In this document: piece after piece, positions 39,799-48,593 of the stretch
Numbering within the stretch: the stretch's first letter is position 1
How the letters are laid out: each line of letters starts with the position of its first letter
The notes under the pieces: generated by a model
Seen by the model: the letters and a program-made list of their open reading frames with translations, nothing else
What the model was told of the DNA's origin: nothing
Databases searched by the model: none
Position numbers and translations under genes: made by a program
Assembly (NCBI GenBank): GCA_031548515.1
Contig: JAVBRB010000023.1
Coordinates: 1-55,969 of the forward strand
DNA length: 55,969 bases
Origin: UBA940 sp031548515
GTDB lineage: Bacteria; Bacteroidota; Bacteroidia; Bacteroidales; Rikenellaceae
Direction of reading: 5' to 3'

Positions 39799-39999
39799 AT
39801 GAAAGGCAAAGTAAAATGGTTCGACACAGCCAAAGGTTATGGTTTCGTGACGACCGAAGAAGGTCAGGACGTATTCGTTCACTACACAGGCATCCAGGGC
39901 GACGGTTTCCGTGGTCTCGAGCAGGATCAGGCTGTTGAGTTCGACCTCGACGAAGGCAAAAAAGGCCCTCAGGCTATCAATGTTGTCGCTGTAAAGTAA
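39799..39999 (+). CDS. Cold-shock domain protein
   Basis: 66 aa. The ATG at 39799 (MKGKVKWFDTAKGYGFV) is the family start; upstream in-frame ATGs would add a hydrophobic tract. RNP1 (KGYGFVTTEEG) and RNP2 (DVFVHYTGIQGDGF) are intact. It is an RNA chaperone binding single-stranded nucleic acid. A long AT-rich leader of more than 70 nt, common in cold-shock mRNAs, precedes it. A strong terminator at 40049-40078 follows. Many bacteria carry several paralogues, so I leave the symbol empty. Confidence 0.95.
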   Translation: MKGKVKWFDTAKGYGFVTTEEGQDVFVHYTGIQGDGFRGLEQDQAVEFDLDEGKKGPQAINVVAVK

Positions 40000-40048
40000 A
40001 TTTATCGCAATATTCATGGTGCGCACGCCGCACCGATATAGCTTTACT

Positions 40049-40078
40049 GAAAAGGGACCCCTGATGGGTCCCTTTTCA
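40049..40078. terminator. Terminator shared by cold-shock and lipid kinase genes
   Basis: Arms AAAAGGGACCC and GGGTCCCTTTT with a CTGAT loop. Convergent genes lie on each side. Confidence 0.9.
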
Positions 40079-40096
40079 ATTTCTTCCGGTCTGTTC

Positions 40097-41008
40097 TCAA
40101 GTTGTTTGCCGCTGCTTTTTTTCTTTCCGGCGCGGGAAAATGACGCGGAGGCCACCCTTGTCGCACCGCACGTCGAGCGGAAAATCGGGACCCGGCTGAC
40201 CGTCGATATCGGTCGTCTCCTGACTTGCGGCGTTGGCAGTCAGGCGGCTGCAGCGTATATGGATTATTTCTCTGGGATACTTCTTCGACATGCCCGAAAC
40301 ATGCAGGAACACGGCGTTGAACGTCTCTACAGGATTGTGTCCCTTGATTATCAGCACGTCTAGAAGCCCGTCGTCAAGCTCCGAGGTACGGGCAAGCTTC
40401 AGGCTTCCGGCTGTCTTGCCGTTGAATATGAGTAATATCAGCGCGTCTCCCTCGAAATTTCCTCCGTCTGATTCTATTTTCAGGTTTATCTTGTGATAAT
40501 TGGCAAGTTCGAGCGCGCCCCCGGCCAGATACGCCAGGCGGCCGAAAATGTTCTTCATCTGGGTCGGCGTATTCTGCGAAACGGAAGTGAACAACCCGCA
40601 GCTCAGTATGTTGACGAACCACACGCCGTTTGCCACCCCGATATCTATAGGCCTGGTTTCGCCGTCGAGTATTGCACAGACGGCTTTTTCGATGTCCGAC
40701 GGCATTCCGAATGCTTTTGCAAAATCGTTTGCTGTACCCAATGGCAGAACAGCTACCGGAACGTTGACTGAGCGCTGTTTCATCAGGTTCACCACGAAAT
40801 TGACAGTTCCGTCACCACCGGCTATCAGGATGTGGTCGTAGGTATGGTCTATGTCATCCACCGCCATTTCTATCGGGGCGTTGAAATCGAGCCGGAACAG
40901 GGAAAGCATCAGTCCGCGGGACTGGTAAAGCGCCGCGATGCGGTCGAGCCATTCGCCGATGGATGTTTCTCCGGCTCTCGGGTTGTAGATGAATCTTACT
41001 TTCCTCAT
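40097..41008 (-). CDS. Diacylglycerol kinase-family lipid kinase (YegS/BmrU-like)
   Basis: 303 aa. The ATP-binding GGDGT motif is in HILIAGGDGTVNFVV, preceded by VRFIYNPRAGETSIGEW and followed by PVAVLPLGTANDFAKAFGMP, the standard DAGK catalytic pattern. The C-terminal domain (GDALILLIFNGKTAGSLKLA) is the all-beta lipid-binding part. It phosphorylates a lipid, possibly diacylglycerol or a sphingosine-like base. The latter is plausible because Bacteroidetes make sphingolipids, but this is an inference. It is a single gene convergent with the cold-shock gene. Confidence 0.9.
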   Translation of the reverse strand: MRKVRFIYNPRAGETSIGEWLDRIAALYQSRGLMLSLFRLDFNAPIEMAVDDIDHTYDHILIAGGDGTVNFVVNLMKQRSVNVPVAVLPLGTANDFAKAFGMPSDIEKAVCAILDGETRPIDIGVANGVWFVNILSCGLFTSVSQNTPTQMKNIFGRLAYLAGGALELANYHKINLKIESDGGNFEGDALILLIFNGKTAGSLKLARTSELDDGLLDVLIIKGHNPVETFNAVFLHVSGMSKKYPREIIHIRCSRLTANAASQETTDIDGQPGPDFPLDVRCDKGGLRVIFPRRKEKKQRQTT

Positions 41009-41054
41009 AACATGGGTTTCGGATAATAAATCTATACTATGCTCTCCATATATT

Positions 41055-41136
41055 TAACGTAAGTTTCGGATAAGCTTTATGTTAATTTGAGATTGCTCTC
41101 TTGTTATCGTGAGACTCTTATCCAAAACCCACGTTA
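41055..41136. repeat. MITE-like palindromic element, copy 2
   Basis: The left arm TAACGTAAGTTTCGGATAAG and the right arm CTTATCCAAAACCCACGTTA are inverted copies about 42 bp apart. Compare 17333-17417. A hairpin GCGGCT/AAGCCGC and a GC-rich tract follow. Confidence 0.75.
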
Positions 41137-41240
41137 GCGGCTATGAAAAAGCCGCGATACTGCATGATCACCCTCCCAACCCTCCCCCCGAGGGGAGGCA
41201 TTGTCGAGGCCGGGAGATAACCGTCACATAATGTAATTTC

Positions 41241-42224
41241 TTATTCTTTGACTATCGGAAAACCGTTGGAGCGTAAGACTTCGAATCCTCCGGTTTCATC
41301 CGAAAATATTATGAAGAATTCAAGTCCGGCGGGTGGGAGTATCCGTTTGGCCGCTTCTATGTCGTGTGCCGCCATAAGCCCTGTTGCCCAGGCGTCGGCA
41401 ATCCCGCATTCATTCGCGACAATACTTACGGAGAGGATATTTCCTATGGCTGGCATTCCTGTTTTCGGATCGATAGTGTGGACCCGCTTGTTTCCGGCTT
41501 CGTCCGTGAACCAGTTGCGGTAATTGCCTGAAGTGGCGATGGCCCGCAGCCTGTCGCCGAAAGTGACCAGGGCCTCATATTCCTGCGAAAAGCCCTCCAT
41601 TGGTTTATTTATTCCGATCAGCCATTTGTTGCCGGCCGCATTGACGCCTCTGACCATCACTTCGCCGCCGACCTCGATCATATAATCGGTCGCTCCTTCG
41701 CTTTCGAGCAGCCCGGCCAGTTTGTCTACGCTGAAGCCCTTGGCGACAGAGCTGAAGTCCAGCTGTATGCGCGGATCGCTCTTTGTGATGCGGCCGTTCT
41801 CCAGATGGACTTTGTCCATACCTACATATTCCATTATACATTCCACGCACGGAATCTCCTGCTGCTCGCTGGGGCCGAATCCCCATGCGTCGACGAGCGG
41901 CTTCACGGTCAGGTCGTAGTAGCCGTCGGTGTTCGCGTAAACCTTTTGCGCGATGGCGAAGCATTCGTCGAAAATGGGAGTGGTCTTGTCGGTCTCGTTG
42001 CGGTTAATGCGGCTGACGAGCGAAGAGGGGTTGAACATAGAAAAAGTGTTGTCTATCTCGTCGAACACCGCGTCGATGCGCTCACCAAGTCCTTCGTCCG
42101 GATTCTTCACGACGATCCTGTATGTCGTTCCCTGCTCAAAACCGCTGAAAGTCGCGTAATAGTCCTGCTTGCAGCAGGTAAGCGACAGGGCAAGCAACGA
42201 TGATATTATGAATATATTTCTCAT
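41241..42224 (-). CDS. apbE: FAD:protein FMN transferase (ApbE-like lipoprotein)
   Basis: 327 aa from the ATG at 42224 (MRNIFIISSLLALSLTCCKQ), which gives a lipoprotein signal ending in Cys-Cys. The ATG overlaps the upstream nfeD stop by 4 bp (ATGA), so the two are coupled. Hallmarks of ApbE: IDNTFSMFNPSSLVSRIN near the N-terminus, FSSVAKGFSVDKLAGLLE and KRVHTIDPKTGMPA, with a final GIADAWATGLMAAHD (the Asp binds Mg2+). It attaches FMN covalently to Thr residues in exported or membrane flavoproteins, such as Rnf/Nqr subunits. Confidence 0.93.
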   Translation of the reverse strand: MRNIFIISSLLALSLTCCKQDYYATFSGFEQGTTYRIVVKNPDEGLGERIDAVFDEIDNTFSMFNPSSLVSRINRNETDKTTPIFDECFAIAQKVYANTDGYYDLTVKPLVDAWGFGPSEQQEIPCVECIMEYVGMDKVHLENGRITKSDPRIQLDFSSVAKGFSVDKLAGLLESEGATDYMIEVGGEVMVRGVNAAGNKWLIGINKPMEGFSQEYEALVTFGDRLRAIATSGNYRNWFTDEAGNKRVHTIDPKTGMPAIGNILSVSIVANECGIADAWATGLMAAHDIEAAKRILPPAGLEFFIIFSDETGGFEVLRSNGFPIVKE

Positions 42225-43624
42225 GATTTTTTTTCGGTGCAATATAATACTCCTCCTTCACGGCGTGTAACGATGACCGGCTTGTCCTTGTCGATGAAAA
42301 GCCCGTTCTCCGCGGCGGCTTCCCAACGGCGTCCGTCGATTTCGATCTTGCCTGCAGGGCGCAATGCTACGACCGTTACACCTTCCTTGCCCGTCATGTC
42401 GTCCTCTACAGGGGTATGTGAAACATAGGCTTCGCCGATTTCCGTGTTCAGCACCACCTTGCCCTGCAGGCGCGAACGCCCTACAAGGAATTTCCTGCCC
42501 AGCCACAGTGCGGCGACGAATCCGGTGGTAAGCGAGATTATCACCAATCCGAACGGCTTCAGGATGACGCCTGCCGAGACTGCTCCCGACGGTATGTGCT
42601 TCAGCAGGTCGTTATCTATGAGCGCGAACATCAGGCCCAACACCGTGCAGATTATGCCTAGTATGCCGAGTACCCCGAATCCAGGCGTGGCGAACACTTC
42701 GGCTAGTATCAGCGCGACCCCCGCCACGAAAAGTATGATCTCCCAATAGTTTAGCATACCTTCTATATATAGAGGAGCGAAATAGAGCAATGCGGCCAGA
42801 ATCGCCACTCCGAGAGCCAGTCCGATGCCAGGGGACTGGATCTCGAAATAGATTCCGCCGATGATGAACATGATTAGTATACCCTGCAGGGCGGGGTTGG
42901 TCAGTATCCTCATCAGTTTGTCGAGCCAGTTCGGGGCGTATTCGTATATCACCGGATTTTCGATCCCTGCCATCTCTGCCAGTTGCTTTACAGACGAAGG
43001 ATTGCCTTCGCAATAATCCCACCTGACGGCTTCCTCAGCCGTGAAATTGACCACTTTGGTATTGTCTACCAATCCCATGACTTCGATCGTCGGATCTACC
43101 ATGGCCTCGGCTATGAGAGGATCGCGCACCCACTTCCATGCGACAGTGTCGCCATAGCTGTCCACTACGGGCTTCTTGCCATGGGACTCTGCTGTGGCGC
43201 GCATCATGCCGCGCATAAAACTCTGGTACTTATCCGGCAGTACGTCGCCCGACTGGTCCACAACCGTCGCCGAACCCATTGTCGAACCGGGTTTCATGTA
43301 GATGCGGTCGGCGGCGAGCGAAATGAGCGCTCCAGCGCTGACAGCCTGGTTGTTGACGAACACGTAAACCGGGATTTTCGAACCCATGATGCGCGTTCGG
43401 ACCGAATCGGCCGATTCTACCACACCTCCGTAAGTGTTCATATCGATAACGATATAGTCAGCTCCCATCTCTTCAGCCTGGCGGAAACATTTGTCGGTAA
43501 GGCGTACTACGCTCGGCTGGATAGTTTCGCGGATGGGGTAGACATACACCAGTGCGGAGTCCGCCGAGGCGAACGCCGGCAAAGAAGCCGCGCACAGTGC
43601 GATCAGGATCAGGAATTTTTTCAT
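42221..43624 (-). CDS. nfeD: NfeD-family membrane serine protease (ClpP-class plus NfeD domain)
   Basis: 467 aa. A signal peptide (MKKFLILIALCAASLPAFAS) is followed by a ClpP/crotonase-like protease domain. The nucleophile is probably Ser96 in FVNNQAVSAGALISLAADRIYM, and an aspartate-rich strand is in IVIDMNTYGGVVESADS. Four or five membrane helices (about residues 230-385) and a C-terminal OB-fold NfeD domain follow (LQGKVVLNTEIGEAYVSH, VTVVALRPAGKIEIDGRRW). Long NfeD proteins of this type probably degrade stomatin-like membrane proteins. It is translationally coupled with apbE. Confidence 0.88.
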   Translation of the reverse strand: MKKFLILIALCAASLPAFASADSALVYVYPIRETIQPSVVRLTDKCFRQAEEMGADYIVIDMNTYGGVVESADSVRTRIMGSKIPVYVFVNNQAVSAGALISLAADRIYMKPGSTMGSATVVDQSGDVLPDKYQSFMRGMMRATAESHGKKPVVDSYGDTVAWKWVRDPLIAEAMVDPTIEVMGLVDNTKVVNFTAEEAVRWDYCEGNPSSVKQLAEMAGIENPVIYEYAPNWLDKLMRILTNPALQGILIMFIIGGIYFEIQSPGIGLALGVAILAALLYFAPLYIEGMLNYWEIILFVAGVALILAEVFATPGFGVLGILGIICTVLGLMFALIDNDLLKHIPSGAVSAGVILKPFGLVIISLTTGFVAALWLGRKFLVGRSRLQGKVVLNTEIGEAYVSHTPVEDDMTGKEGVTVVALRPAGKIEIDGRRWEAAAENGLFIDKDKPVIVTRREGGVLYCTEKKS

Positions 43625-43782
43625 AATTCAGAAGTCGGGTGATTATACCGGAAGCAAAGATAACAAAAATAGTTATGAGTCACGAGTCGGCGGCGCTCGC
43701 GACAATTTTGCAGTACATTATAAGCGATTATTTGATAAGTAAATAATTCGTAATTTTTAATTCGTAATTCGTATTTTTTGTT

Positions 43783-43790
43783 TAACTTTG
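43783..43790 (+). promoter_or_regulatory. -7 box of rpsO
   Basis: TAACTTTG matches TAnnTTTG, 71 nt before the ATG. It is preceded by three TAATT(C)GTA-like repeats in 43741-43772. Confidence 0.6.
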
Positions 43791-43861
43791 CGCCACGCTT
43801 CGGCGATATTCGGTAAGGCGGATTCGTTTGTGAAGTGGAACCCCAAAATAATTAATGAGTT

Positions 43862-44134
43862 ATGGGTTATCTAACAGCAGAAAAAAAGCAGGAGCTTTTT
43901 GGCCAGTACGGGACGTCCAACACCGATACCGGCTCTCCCGAGAGCCAGGTAGCGCTGTTCTCCTATCGTATCAACCACCTTACGGAACACCTCAAGAAGA
44001 ATCGTCATGATTTCGGCACGCAGCGGGCGCTTCTGCGCCTCGTCGGTAAACGCCGGGCGCTTCTCGAGTACCTCAAGGAGAATGATATCGAACGATACAG
44101 AGCTATAATCAAAGCTCTCAACCTCAGGAAGTAA
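43862..44134 (+). CDS. rpsO: 30S ribosomal protein S15
   Basis: 90 aa. The start is MGYLTAEKKQELFGQYGTSN, the normal family N-terminus. DTGSPESQVALFSYRINHL and RALLRLVGKRRALLEYL bind 16S rRNA helices. The classical neighbour pnp follows 110 bp downstream. A terminator-like hairpin lies between them, so some transcripts probably end there. The 70-nt leader could hold the autoregulatory element known in other bacteria, though I see no proven structure. Confidence 0.97.
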   Translation: MGYLTAEKKQELFGQYGTSNTDTGSPESQVALFSYRINHLTEHLKKNRHDFGTQRALLRLVGKRRALLEYLKENDIERYRAIIKALNLRK

Positions 44135-44156
44135 TACTTCCGGATGGTTGCAAATG

Positions 44157-44193
44157 AAAAAGGCAATTTCCGCAGGCGGATTTGCCTTTTTCT
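44157..44193 (+). terminator. Attenuator-like terminator between rpsO and pnp
   Basis: Arms AAAAAGGCAA and TTGCCTTTTT with an inner TCCGC/GCGGA pair. A T run follows. Confidence 0.85.
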
Positions 44194-44244
44194 TATAATC
44201 ACCGGGTGACAGGACGCATGACATTTAAGGAAAAAGACGATAAA

Positions 44245-46464
44245 ATGATGTACACAGAGATCAAAAAGACGATCGCTCTCGCCGACGGGCGCGAGATCGA
44301 GATCAGCACCGGAAAACTTGCCAAACAGGCTGATGGTGCAGTGGTTGTGAAAATGGGCGACACGATGCTCCTCGGAACTGTCGTGGCTGCCAGGGATGCA
44401 AAACCCGATACGGACTTCATGCCCCTGTCGGTGGAATACAAAGAAAAATACGCTGCTGCGGGACGTTACCCTGGCGGTTTCCTGAAACGCGAAGCAAGGC
44501 CGAATGACAGCGAGATCCTCACTTCGAGGCTCATCGACCGCGCACTTCGCCCTCTGTTCCCCGACGATTACCATGCGGAGGTATTCGTTACCGTTAACCT
44601 GATCTCCGCGGATAAAGACATACAACCCGATGCCCTTGCCGGCCTTGCGGCTTCGGCTGCATTGGCGGTAAGCGATATACCTTTCGCAGGTCCCATCTCG
44701 GAGGTCCGCGTGGCAAGGATCGGCGGCGAGTTCGTCATTAACCCCACCTTCTCGCAGATGAAGGAGTGCGACCTTGACATCATGGTCGGCGCCACATATG
44801 ACAATATACTGATGGTCGAAGGCGAAATGCAGGAAGTTTCCGAAGAGGATATGCTTCAGGCTATCAAAATCGCCCACGACGAGATCAAGAAGCATTGCGC
44901 CGTTCAGATCGAGCTTATGAAAGAGCTTGGAAAGGACGTTAAGCGCACTTACTGCCACGAAGTCAACGACGAAGACCTGCGTAAAAAGGTCATCGCCGAA
45001 ACATATGACAAGGCTTATGCCGTTGCTACTGGCGGAACTGCTAAACACGAACGCCACGACGCATTCGAGGCCATAGAAGCCGAATTCGCATCGCAGTACA
45101 GCGAAGAGGAACTGGCCGAAAAAATGCCGCTCATCAAGAAATATTTCCACGACGACGTGATGAAGAAGGCGATGCGCAACATGATCCTCGACGAGGGCAA
45201 GCGCCTCGACGGACGCCGCACGGATGAAATCCGCCCCATCTGGTGCGAGATCGACTACCTGCCGTGCGCCCATGGTTCGGCTATCTTCACACGCGGTGAA
45301 ACACAGTCGCTTACGACCGTTACGCTCGGTACGAAGCTCGACGAAAAACAGAAAGACGAAGTATTGGTCCAGGGCAGCGAACAGTTTGTGCTGCACTACA
45401 ACTTCCCGCCGTTCTCGACCGGTGAAGCGCGTCCCGCAAGGGGCCTCAGCCGTCGCGAAATCGGCCATGGTAACCTTGCGTGGAGGGCGCTGAAGCCGAT
45501 GGTTCCTGTCGGCGAAGAAAATCCGTACGCGGTACGCATCGTTTCCGACATACTCGAATCCAACGGTTCGTCGTCGATGGCGACGGTCTGTGCGGGTACG
45601 CTGGCACTCCTGGACGCCGGAGTGAAGCTCAAAAAACCGGTTTCGGGTATCGCGATGGGTCTTATCACCGATAATGGCAAATTCGCCGTACTGTCAGACA
45701 TTCTGGGTGACGAAGACCACCTGGGCGATATGGACTTTAAAGTGACCGGTACCGCAGACGGTATCACTGCAACGCAGATGGACATCAAGGTCGACGGACT
45801 TCCCTACGAAGTGATGGAAAAAGCGCTACTTCAGGCCAGGGAAGGACGTCTCCATATACTCGGCAAACTTACCGAAACTATTTCCGAACCGCGAGAAGAC
45901 TACAAGCCGTTCGTTCCGAGGATCGTTCAGATCGTCATCCCGAGCGACTTCATCGGCGCAGTTATCGGCCCTGGCGGAAAGATCATCCAGGAGATCCAGA
46001 AAACTACCGGTACCACCATCACCATCACCGAAGCCGACAACAAGGGCTTCGTGGATATCTTCGGACCGGACAAGGAGGCCCTGGACGCAGCTCTAAACCG
46101 TGTGAAGGGCATTGTCGCCGTTCCTGAGGTGGGCGAGGTCTACAACGGCAAGGTCCGTTCGATAGTTCCGTTCGGCGCGTTCGTGGAGATACTTCCCGGT
46201 AAGGATGCTTTGCTCCATATTTCGGAAATCGACTACAAGCGTTTCGAAACGATGGAAGAAGCCGGTATCAAGGAGGGTGACATGCTCGACGTGAAACTTA
46301 TCGGCACGGATGCCAAGACCGGCAAATATAAACTGTCTCGCAAGATACTCATGGAAAAACCGGAGGGCTGGGTTGAGAAACCTGCACGCGAAGACCGTCC
46401 CGACCGTCCGAGGGGCGACAGGGATCGGGACCGCAAGCCACGCGGTGACCGCGACAAAAGATAG
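44245..46464 (+). CDS. pnp: Polyribonucleotide nucleotidyltransferase (PNPase)
   Basis: 739 aa. I prefer the start at 44245 or 44248 (MMYTEIKKTIALADGREIEI), where the family normally begins; an ATG at 44218 would add nine residues. Two RNase PH domains are present (TGKLAKQADGAVVVKMGDT, and the second at SLTTVTLGTKLDE). A KH domain (IPSDFIGAVIGPGGKIIQEI) and an S1 domain (VYNGKVRSIVPFGAFVEI) follow. It degrades RNA 3' to 5' with phosphate. The C-terminal tail (EDRPDRPRGDRDRDRKPRG) is Arg/Asp-rich and may contact RNA or helicase partners. Confidence 0.97.
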   Translation: MMYTEIKKTIALADGREIEISTGKLAKQADGAVVVKMGDTMLLGTVVAARDAKPDTDFMPLSVEYKEKYAAAGRYPGGFLKREARPNDSEILTSRLIDRALRPLFPDDYHAEVFVTVNLISADKDIQPDALAGLAASAALAVSDIPFAGPISEVRVARIGGEFVINPTFSQMKECDLDIMVGATYDNILMVEGEMQEVSEEDMLQAIKIAHDEIKKHCAVQIELMKELGKDVKRTYCHEVNDEDLRKKVIAETYDKAYAVATGGTAKHERHDAFEAIEAEFASQYSEEELAEKMPLIKKYFHDDVMKKAMRNMILDEGKRLDGRRTDEIRPIWCEIDYLPCAHGSAIFTRGETQSLTTVTLGTKLDEKQKDEVLVQGSEQFVLHYNFPPFSTGEARPARGLSRREIGHGNLAWRALKPMVPVGEENPYAVRIVSDILESNGSSSMATVCAGTLALLDAGVKLKKPVSGIAMGLITDNGKFAVLSDILGDEDHLGDMDFKVTGTADGITATQMDIKVDGLPYEVMEKALLQAREGRLHILGKLTETISEPREDYKPFVPRIVQIVIPSDFIGAVIGPGGKIIQEIQKTTGTTITITEADNKGFVDIFGPDKEALDAALNRVKGIVAVPEVGEVYNGKVRSIVPFGAFVEILPGKDALLHISEIDYKRFETMEEAGIKEGDMLDVKLIGTDAKTGKYKLSRKILMEKPEGWVEKPAREDRPDRPRGDRDRDRKPRGDRDKR

Positions 46465-46492
46465 GCCAACTGAACAGGCACGACTATTGATT

Positions 46493-46522
46493 AAGCTTCT
46501 GCATTGCAGGAGCTTTTTCTTT
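46493..46522 (+). terminator. Terminator of pnp
   Basis: Arms AGCTTCTGC and GCAGGAGCT with an ATT loop, then a T-rich tail. Confidence 0.85.
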
Positions 46523-46708
46523 TTTGAACATATATGGGAAATGTTGCAAATCCGGAAAAGAAAGCGTTCCATATTTGGAGAAAAAAACGATGGATTGATG
46601 TCGATTCCGAAGGTGGCATAAATGTTGCCGGATGCAAAACGTCCAAAAATCACATCAAAATTGTTGAAAATTGTCGGTTTCCGCATGTGTAAAAAGAAAA
46701 ATAAGCGT

Positions 46709-46716
46709 TACCTTTG
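46709..46716 (+). promoter_or_regulatory. -7 box of the TPR lipoprotein gene
   Basis: TACCTTTG, a full match, 74 nt before the ATG. Confidence 0.6.
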
Positions 46717-46790
46717 TGGCAATTATAAAAAAGCGATTGCAATTCAGGAGATTCTTTAGATTAGATAACTTTTTAAAATTTGTATTGATT

Positions 46791-48443
46791 ATGAAAAAAA
46801 TCGTTAAGTACGGCGTTCTGCTGACAGCTTGCGCTCTTACGCTTTCAAGCTGCAACTGTTTCAAAAAAATGGCTAAGAATGCCGACCTCATCAGTGTGGT
46901 CGCCAATCCGGATCCCGTGGTTCTGGTAGGCAAAAACGTGGTTACCGATGTGACCGTGGTATTCCCCGAAAAGTATTACAACCCCAAAGCGGTCCTGAAA
47001 GTGACCCCGATGCTCGTATTTGCTGACGGTGCCATCGAAGGCGCTCCCAAGTATGTACAAGGTGAAAAGGTGAAAGACAACTATCCCGTTATTGCCAAAA
47101 ATTCGGGAGGTATCTACACTCAGACCATCTCTATTCCGTGGGATCCACGCGCTCGCGAAAGCGTTCTGGAACTGAAAGTCGAAGCAAAATGCGACGGTAA
47201 GGATGCCGACTTCGAACTCGTGGCGGTCGTTCCTGTCGCTGAAGGTGTAAACACCCTTCAGGAAGATCTCGACTATGCAGGTCCGATGGTCGTCATGCCC
47301 GATGATTTCAAAAGGATCACCCATGACAGCGAGTACGTTAACATCATGTACCAGAAAAACATGTCTAACGTTCGCAGCGCCGAGCTTTCGAAAGAACAGA
47401 CCAAGCTTTTCGAAACATTTGTAAAGGAAAACAAAGATAAAGACCGCGTTACCCTCGGCAACATCCAGGCTAAAGGCTATGCTTCTCCCGAAGGTCCCGA
47501 AGGCTTCAACGACCAGCTCTCCAAGAAACGTGGCGAAAGCGGTCAGACTGCTGTAAGCAAAGAACTCAAGAGCGTTAAAGGTCTGAATTACGATGTCGCT
47601 TCCTATGGTGAAGACTGGGAAGGCTTCAAGAAACTCGTCGAAGCTTCGGATATGAAGGACAAAGCCCTGATTCTCCAGGTCCTCAATATGTACTCTTCTG
47701 CTTCGCAGCGCGATACAGAAATCCGCAATATGTCGAAAGTGTTCGAAGAACTCGAAAAGACCATTCTCCCGCAGCTTCGCCGCACCCAGATGCTCGCTAC
47801 TACCGACATCCAGGGCAAGACAGACGACGAACTCCGTGCAGCGGTTTCCAGCAACATCAATTCGCTGAACGTCGAAGAAATGCTCTTCGCAGCTACTCTG
47901 TATGACGATAACACAACCAAGATCAAAATTTACAAGGCTGCCGCTGACAAATACAACGATGCCCGCGCCTGGAATAACCTTGGTATAGCTTATGCTGAAG
48001 AAGGCGACTGGACCGGTGCTGAAAAAGCTTTTGAAAAAGCAACTGCGCTTTCGTCGGATCCCGCTCTCAACAACAACCTCGCTCTCGTAGCTCTCGCTCA
48101 GGGAGACTACCAGAAAGCTGCTAAATACCTGCCTGCTGCAAACAATCAGGCTAAAGCGCTTTCGTCTGTGACCCAGGGCAACTACTCTGCTGCTGCAGCT
48201 AACCTCGAAGGTTACAACAAGGCCGTCGCCGAAGTGCTCAACGGCAACCTGTCCGCAGCGAAGAACGCTCTTGTAGGCGACAACAGTGCGGATGCAGACT
48301 ATCTGCGTGGTGTGATCGCTGCCAAGGAAGGCGATGCCAAAGCAGCCGTTACCAACGTAAACAAAGCTATTGACAAAGATCCGTCGCTGAAAGCCAAGGC
48401 TCTCACCGATATCAACCTCAAAAGCATCGTTGACCAACTCTAA
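46791..48443 (+). CDS. TPR-containing surface lipoprotein with OmpA-like middle domain
   Basis: 550 aa from the ATG at 46791 (MKKIVKYGVLLTACALTLSSC), a lipoprotein signal. Residues about 40-190 form beta-rich strands (PDPVVLVGKNVVTDVTVVF). The middle part has an OmpA-like peptidoglycan-binding motif (IQAKGYASPEGPEGFNDQLSK), and the last 160 residues contain TPR helices (ARAWNNLGIAYAEEGDWTGA, ALNNNLALVALAQGDYQKA). It is probably a periplasmic or outer-membrane lipoprotein tethering the envelope to peptidoglycan. Its start region carries a canonical promoter, and codon use looks biased toward highly expressed codons. Confidence 0.85.
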   Translation: MKKIVKYGVLLTACALTLSSCNCFKKMAKNADLISVVANPDPVVLVGKNVVTDVTVVFPEKYYNPKAVLKVTPMLVFADGAIEGAPKYVQGEKVKDNYPVIAKNSGGIYTQTISIPWDPRARESVLELKVEAKCDGKDADFELVAVVPVAEGVNTLQEDLDYAGPMVVMPDDFKRITHDSEYVNIMYQKNMSNVRSAELSKEQTKLFETFVKENKDKDRVTLGNIQAKGYASPEGPEGFNDQLSKKRGESGQTAVSKELKSVKGLNYDVASYGEDWEGFKKLVEASDMKDKALILQVLNMYSSASQRDTEIRNMSKVFEELEKTILPQLRRTQMLATTDIQGKTDDELRAAVSSNINSLNVEEMLFAATLYDDNTTKIKIYKAAADKYNDARAWNNLGIAYAEEGDWTGAEKAFEKATALSSDPALNNNLALVALAQGDYQKAAKYLPAANNQAKALSSVTQGNYSAAAANLEGYNKAVAEVLNGNLSAAKNALVGDNSADADYLRGVIAAKEGDAKAAVTNVNKAIDKDPSLKAKALTDINLKSIVDQL

Positions 48444-48463
48444 TTTGGGATGACAGATATGGG

Positions 48464-48494
48464 AAAAGGACGGGGATATCCCGTCCTTTTCTAT
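48464..48494 (+). terminator. Terminator of the TPR lipoprotein gene
   Basis: Arms AAAAGGACGGG and CCCGTCCTTTT with a GATAT loop, then T. Confidence 0.9.
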
Positions 48495-48548
48495 TTTTGA
48501 AGGCGCGTACGGAGGGATGCATTCTTCGGATTTTGTTGATAAAATTTT

Positions 48549-48583
48549 CCACTCTCCACTCTCCACTCTTCACTCTTCACTAT
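48549..48583 (+). repeat. Tandem heptamer repeat in the MBL promoter
   Basis: Five head-to-tail 7-mers: three CCACTCT, then TCACTCT, then TCACTAT. The last runs into the -7 box at 48581. Confidence 0.8.
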
Positions 48584-48588
48584 CTTTG
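48581..48588 (+). promoter_or_regulatory. -7 box of the MBL gene, leaderless
   Basis: TATCTTTG, 5 nt before the ATG at 48594. The expected -33 position falls inside the heptamer repeat. Confidence 0.6.
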
Positions 48589-48593
48589 CGGTT

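Larger units (their letters stand above)
46465..46790. other. 326-bp intergenic region between pnp and the TPR lipoprotein gene
   Basis: Holds the pnp terminator (46493-46522) and the TACCTTTG promoter box (46709-46716). The remaining AT-rich stretch has no gene I can support. Confidence 0.7.

Noticed and set aside
46845..48566. 573-codon frame opposite the TPR lipoprotein
   Set aside because: Shadow of a confident gene; composition is an artefact of its codon use.
48549..48583. Possible CRISPR-type repeat
   Set aside because: Units are 7 bp and contiguous, with no spacers.
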